DNA of 64,000 bases from assembly GCF_000968015.1 (NCBI RefSeq), contig NZ_LACH01000072.1, forward strand, positions 37,955 through 101,954. Reading direction: 5' to 3'. This document shows positions 61,347 through 64,000 of the stretch, one piece after another. Every line of letters begins with the position of its first letter. Position 1 is the stretch's first letter. A model generated the notes under the pieces. The model did not search any database. It was not told the DNA's origin and saw nothing but the letters and a program-made list of their open reading frames with translations. This DNA comes from Pseudomonas fluorescens (GTDB taxonomy: Bacteria > Pseudomonadota > Gammaproteobacteria > Pseudomonadales > Pseudomonadaceae). The translations under genes and the position numbers were made by a program.

Positions 61347-62207
61347 ATGGCAGGCGCAAAAGAGATTCGCAGTAAGATTGCGAGCATCAAAAGCACGCAA
61401 AAGATTACCAGCGCCATGGAAAAAGTGGCGGTCAGTAAAATGCGCAAGGCACAAATGCGCATGGCTGCTAGCCGTCCTTACGCGGAGCGCATCCGCCAGG
61501 TTATTGGTCATTTGGCCAACGCCAACCCGGAATATCGCCACCCCTTCATGATCGAGCGTGAAATCAAGCGCGTCGGTTATGTCGTAGTGAGCAGTGACCG
61601 TGGTCTGTGTGGTGGCTTGAACACCAACCTGTTCAAGGCCCTGGTCAAGGACATGGCGGTAAACCGCGAAAATGGCGTCGAGATCGATCTGTGTGTTGTT
61701 GGTAGCAAGGGTGCGGCTTTCTTCCGCAACTTCGGCGGTAACGTCGTTGCAGCTATCAGCCACCTGGGTGAAGAGCCGTCGATCAATGATCTGATTGGCA
61801 GCGTCAAGGTGATGCTGGATGCCTACCTGGACGGCCGTATTGATCGCCTGTCCGTGGTGTCCAACAAGTTCATCAACACCATGACGCAAACGCCTACTGT
61901 GGAGCAGTTGATTCCACTGGAGGCAACCCCGGATCAATCGCTCAAGCACCACTGGGACTATCTCTACGAACCGGATGCCAAAGAGCTGCTTGACGGCTTG
62001 ATGGTCCGCTACGTTGAGTCGCAGGTCTACCAGGCGGTGGTCGAGAACAACGCGGCTGAACAAGCTGCGCGGATGATCGCGATGAAGAACGCTACCGACA
62101 ACGCCGGTGATTTGATCAGCGATTTGCAGCTGGTCTACAACAAGGCGCGTCAGGCTGCGATCACCCAAGAGATCTCGGAAATCGTCGGCGGCGCTGCCGC
62201 GGTTTAA
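61347..62207 (+). CDS. atpG: ATP synthase F1 subunit gamma
   Basis: The 286-residue rotor shaft. It opens MAGAKEIRSKIASIKSTQKITSAMEKVA and closes MKNATDNAGDLISDLQLVYNKARQAAITQEISEIV; these are the two long helices of the central coiled coil. The middle Rossmann-like part has VVVSSDRGLCGGLNTNLFK. Beta-subunit gene atpD follows after 27 bases. Confidence 0.97.
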   Translation: MAGAKEIRSKIASIKSTQKITSAMEKVAVSKMRKAQMRMAASRPYAERIRQVIGHLANANPEYRHPFMIEREIKRVGYVVVSSDRGLCGGLNTNLFKALVKDMAVNRENGVEIDLCVVGSKGAAFFRNFGGNVVAAISHLGEEPSINDLIGSVKVMLDAYLDGRIDRLSVVSNKFINTMTQTPTVEQLIPLEATPDQSLKHHWDYLYEPDAKELLDGLMVRYVESQVYQAVVENNAAEQAARMIAMKNATDNAGDLISDLQLVYNKARQAAITQEISEIVGGAAAV

Positions 62208-62234
62208 CGGTTCAAATATTCAGAGGATCCAGCT

Positions 62235-63614
62235 ATGAGTAGCGGACGTATCGTTCAAATCATCGGCGCCGTTATCGACGTGGAATTTCCACGCGACAGC
62301 GTACCGAGCATCTATAACGCGCTGTTGGTACAAAGCGCGGCAGGGACCACTCTGGAAGTTCAGCAACAGCTGGGCGACGGCGTGGTTCGTACCATTGCGA
62401 TGGGTTCCACCGAAGGCTTGAAGCGCGGTCTGGAAGTCAAGGACTCTGGCGCAGCCATCTCCGTACCGGTCGGTAAAGCGACCCTGGGCCGGATCATGGA
62501 CGTACTGGGTAACCCGATCGACGAAGCTGGCCCGATTGACACCGAAGAGCGCTGGGGCATTCACCGTCCTGCGCCAACCTTCGCTGAACAAGCTGGCGGC
62601 AACGACCTGCTGGAAACCGGCATCAAGGTTATCGACCTGGTTTGCCCGTTCGCCAAGGGTGGTAAAGTTGGTCTGTTCGGTGGTGCCGGTGTAGGCAAAA
62701 CCGTAAACATGATGGAACTGATCCGTAACATCGCCATCGAGCACAGCGGTTATTCCGTGTTCGCCGGTGTGGGTGAGCGTACTCGTGAGGGTAACGACTT
62801 CTACCACGAGATGAAGGATTCCAACGTTCTGGACAAAGTGGCACTGGTTTACGGTCAGATGAACGAGCCGCCGGGTAACCGTCTGCGCGTAGCACTGACC
62901 GGCCTGACCATGGCCGAGAAGTTCCGTGACGAAGGTAACGACGTTCTGCTGTTCGTCGACAACATCTATCGTTACACCCTGGCCGGTACTGAAGTATCCG
63001 CACTGCTGGGCCGTATGCCTTCCGCAGTAGGTTACCAGCCGACCCTGGCCGAAGAGATGGGTACTCTGCAAGAGCGTATCACTTCGACCAAAAACGGTTC
63101 GATCACCTCGATCCAAGCGGTATACGTACCTGCGGATGACTTGACTGACCCGTCGCCAGCGACCACTTTCGCCCACTTGGACGCCACCGTCGTTCTGTCT
63201 CGTGACATCGCTTCCCTGGGTATCTACCCAGCGGTCGATCCACTCGACTCGACTTCGCGCCAGCTGGACCCGAACGTAATCGGCCAGGACCACTACGACA
63301 CCGCTCGCGGCGTACAGTATGTTCTGCAACGTTACAAAGAACTGAAGGACATCATTGCGATCCTGGGTATGGACGAGCTGTCGGAAGCCGACAAGCAGTT
63401 GGTAAACCGTGCTCGTAAGATCCAGCGTTTCTTGTCGCAGCCGTTCTTCGTGGCTGAAGTCTTCACCGGTGCTTCGGGTAAATACGTTTCCCTGAAAGAC
63501 ACCATTGCTGGCTTCAAAGGCATCCTCAACGGTGACTACGACCACCTGCCAGAACAAGCGTTCTACATGGTCGGCGGCATCGAAGAAGCGATCGAGAAAG
63601 CCAAGAAACTGTAA
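62235..63614 (+). CDS. atpD: ATP synthase F1 subunit beta
   Basis: The 459-residue catalytic subunit. It has GLFGGAGVGKTVNMMELIRN (Walker A), GVGERTREGNDFYHEM (catalytic Glu), VLLFVDNIYRYTLAGTEVSA (Walker B) and the DELSE region EDELSEADK-like GMDELSEADKQLV. The Walker B region reads DNIYRYTLAG where many species have DNIFRFTQAG, a conservative change. A hairpin separates it from atpC. Confidence 0.98.
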   Translation: MSSGRIVQIIGAVIDVEFPRDSVPSIYNALLVQSAAGTTLEVQQQLGDGVVRTIAMGSTEGLKRGLEVKDSGAAISVPVGKATLGRIMDVLGNPIDEAGPIDTEERWGIHRPAPTFAEQAGGNDLLETGIKVIDLVCPFAKGGKVGLFGGAGVGKTVNMMELIRNIAIEHSGYSVFAGVGERTREGNDFYHEMKDSNVLDKVALVYGQMNEPPGNRLRVALTGLTMAEKFRDEGNDVLLFVDNIYRYTLAGTEVSALLGRMPSAVGYQPTLAEEMGTLQERITSTKNGSITSIQAVYVPADDLTDPSPATTFAHLDATVVLSRDIASLGIYPAVDPLDSTSRQLDPNVIGQDHYDTARGVQYVLQRYKELKDIIAILGMDELSEADKQLVNRARKIQRFLSQPFFVAEVFTGASGKYVSLKDTIAGFKGILNGDYDHLPEQAFYMVGGIEEAIEKAKKL

Positions 63615-63619
63615 TCCCG

Positions 63620-63637
63620 GCGCCCGGCAACGGGCGC
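63620..63637 (+). other. GCAA-loop hairpin between atpD and atpC
   Basis: GCGCCCG-gcaa-CGGGCGC, a perfect 7-base stem with the same tetraloop as the atpA-atpG hairpin, five bases after the atpD stop. Confidence 0.7.
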
Positions 63638-63660
63638 TAATTTAGGTTGAGGCAATCAGA

Positions 63661-64000
63661 TGGCTATGACAGTCCATTGCGATATCGTCAGCGCGGAAGG
63701 GGAAATCTTCTCCGGCCTGGTCGAGATGGTGGTTGCGCACGGTGCACTGGGTGATCTTGGTATCGCCCTGGGTCACGCGCCGCTGATCACTAATCTCAAG
63801 CCGGGCCCGATCCGCCTGATCAAGCAGGGCGGGGAAGAGGAGGTGTATTACATCTCCGGCGGTTTCCTCGAGGTTCAGCCGAACATGGTCAAGGTACTTG
63901 CCGACACTGTGCAACGTGCTGCCGACCTGGACGAAGCCTCCGCTCAGGAAGCCGTTAAGGCTGCCGAGAAGGCCTTGCATGACCGTGGTGCAGAATTCGA
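63661..64000 (+). CDS. atpC: ATP synthase F1 subunit epsilon (partial, runs off the window)
   Basis: The first 113 codons of the epsilon subunit, MAMTVHCDIVSAEGEIFSGL onward, including HAPLITNLKPGPIR and YYISGGFLEVQPNMVKVLAD of the beta sandwich and the start of the C-terminal helical pair. The usual length is about 140, so roughly 27 residues lie beyond 64000. It couples the gamma shaft to the c ring and inhibits ATP hydrolysis. Confidence 0.96.

Noticed and set aside
59278..61359. 693-codon open frame antisense to atpA and atpH
   Set aside because: Covered completely by atpH and atpA on the plus strand; no recognisable domain and no plausible start signal.

Overview
The window is the replication-origin region of a Pseudomonas chromosome, most likely from the P. 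fluorescens group. The evidence is the gene order rpmH-rnpA-yidD-yidC-mnmE-mnmG-rsmG-parA-parB-atpIBEFHAGDC on one side of oriC and dnaA-dnaN-recF-gyrB on the other. Further support comes from the def-fmt-rsmB-trkA and glyQS-gmhB neighbourhoods, a LadS-type sensor kinase, and several families of Pseudomonas-type palindromic intergenic repeats. No mobile element, CRISPR array, tRNA, rRNA or prophage was seen. Almost all genes are conserved housekeeping or metabolic genes.

Layout. 0.2-10.8 kb: a small DUF2788 membrane protein, rluE, amn (AMP nucleosidase), an AidB-type acyl-CoA dehydrogenase, ladS, the thiD-thiE-hemL cluster and a Sel1-repeat protein. 10.9-16.5 kb: an M16 peptidase, a Na/Pi cotransporter, a TerC-type membrane protein and a CitMHS citrate transporter, all on the minus strand. 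16.9-18.3 kb: three small accessory enzymes (GFA family, DOPA-dioxygenase family, NAD(P)-binding). 18.4-23.8 kb: a choline-O-sulfate locus made of a LysR regulator, betC, choX and a SulP transporter. 23.9-36.5 kb: aroE, hemF, qor, tsaC, dprA, a LysM protein, def-fmt-rsmB-trkA, a TPR protein, a PilZ protein, an LpxL-type acyltransferase and tag. 36.6-41.0 kb: glyQ-glyS-gmhB-plsC. 41.3-47.5 kb: gyrB, recF, dnaN and dnaA, read leftward. 47.5-48.1 kb: oriC. 48.1-55.1 kb: rpmH to rsmG. 55.1-56.8 kb: parA-parB. 57.0-64.0 kb: the ATP synthase operon, with atpC cut by the window edge.

How the parts work together. DnaA, DnaN, GyrB and oriC start replication, and ParA/ParB with two parS sites inside recF segregate the new origins. 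rpmH, rnpA, yidD and yidC link ribosome and RNase P production to membrane protein insertion. mnmE and mnmG modify tRNA wobble uridines. The most striking non-gene signals concern the origin. The mnmE-mnmG gap carries a second oriC-like module that is colinear with oriC: DnaA boxes and AT-rich tails lie at the same spacing over 258 bases. In addition, exact DnaA boxes (TTATCCACA) are scattered through coding and intergenic DNA from about 18 to 56 kb, far above chance. The ATP synthase operon carries perfect hairpins between several cistrons and a palindrome inside its presumed promoter.

Limits: all identifications rest on reading motifs and remembered family sequences. No search, alignment or folding program was run, and hand counts are stated as such.
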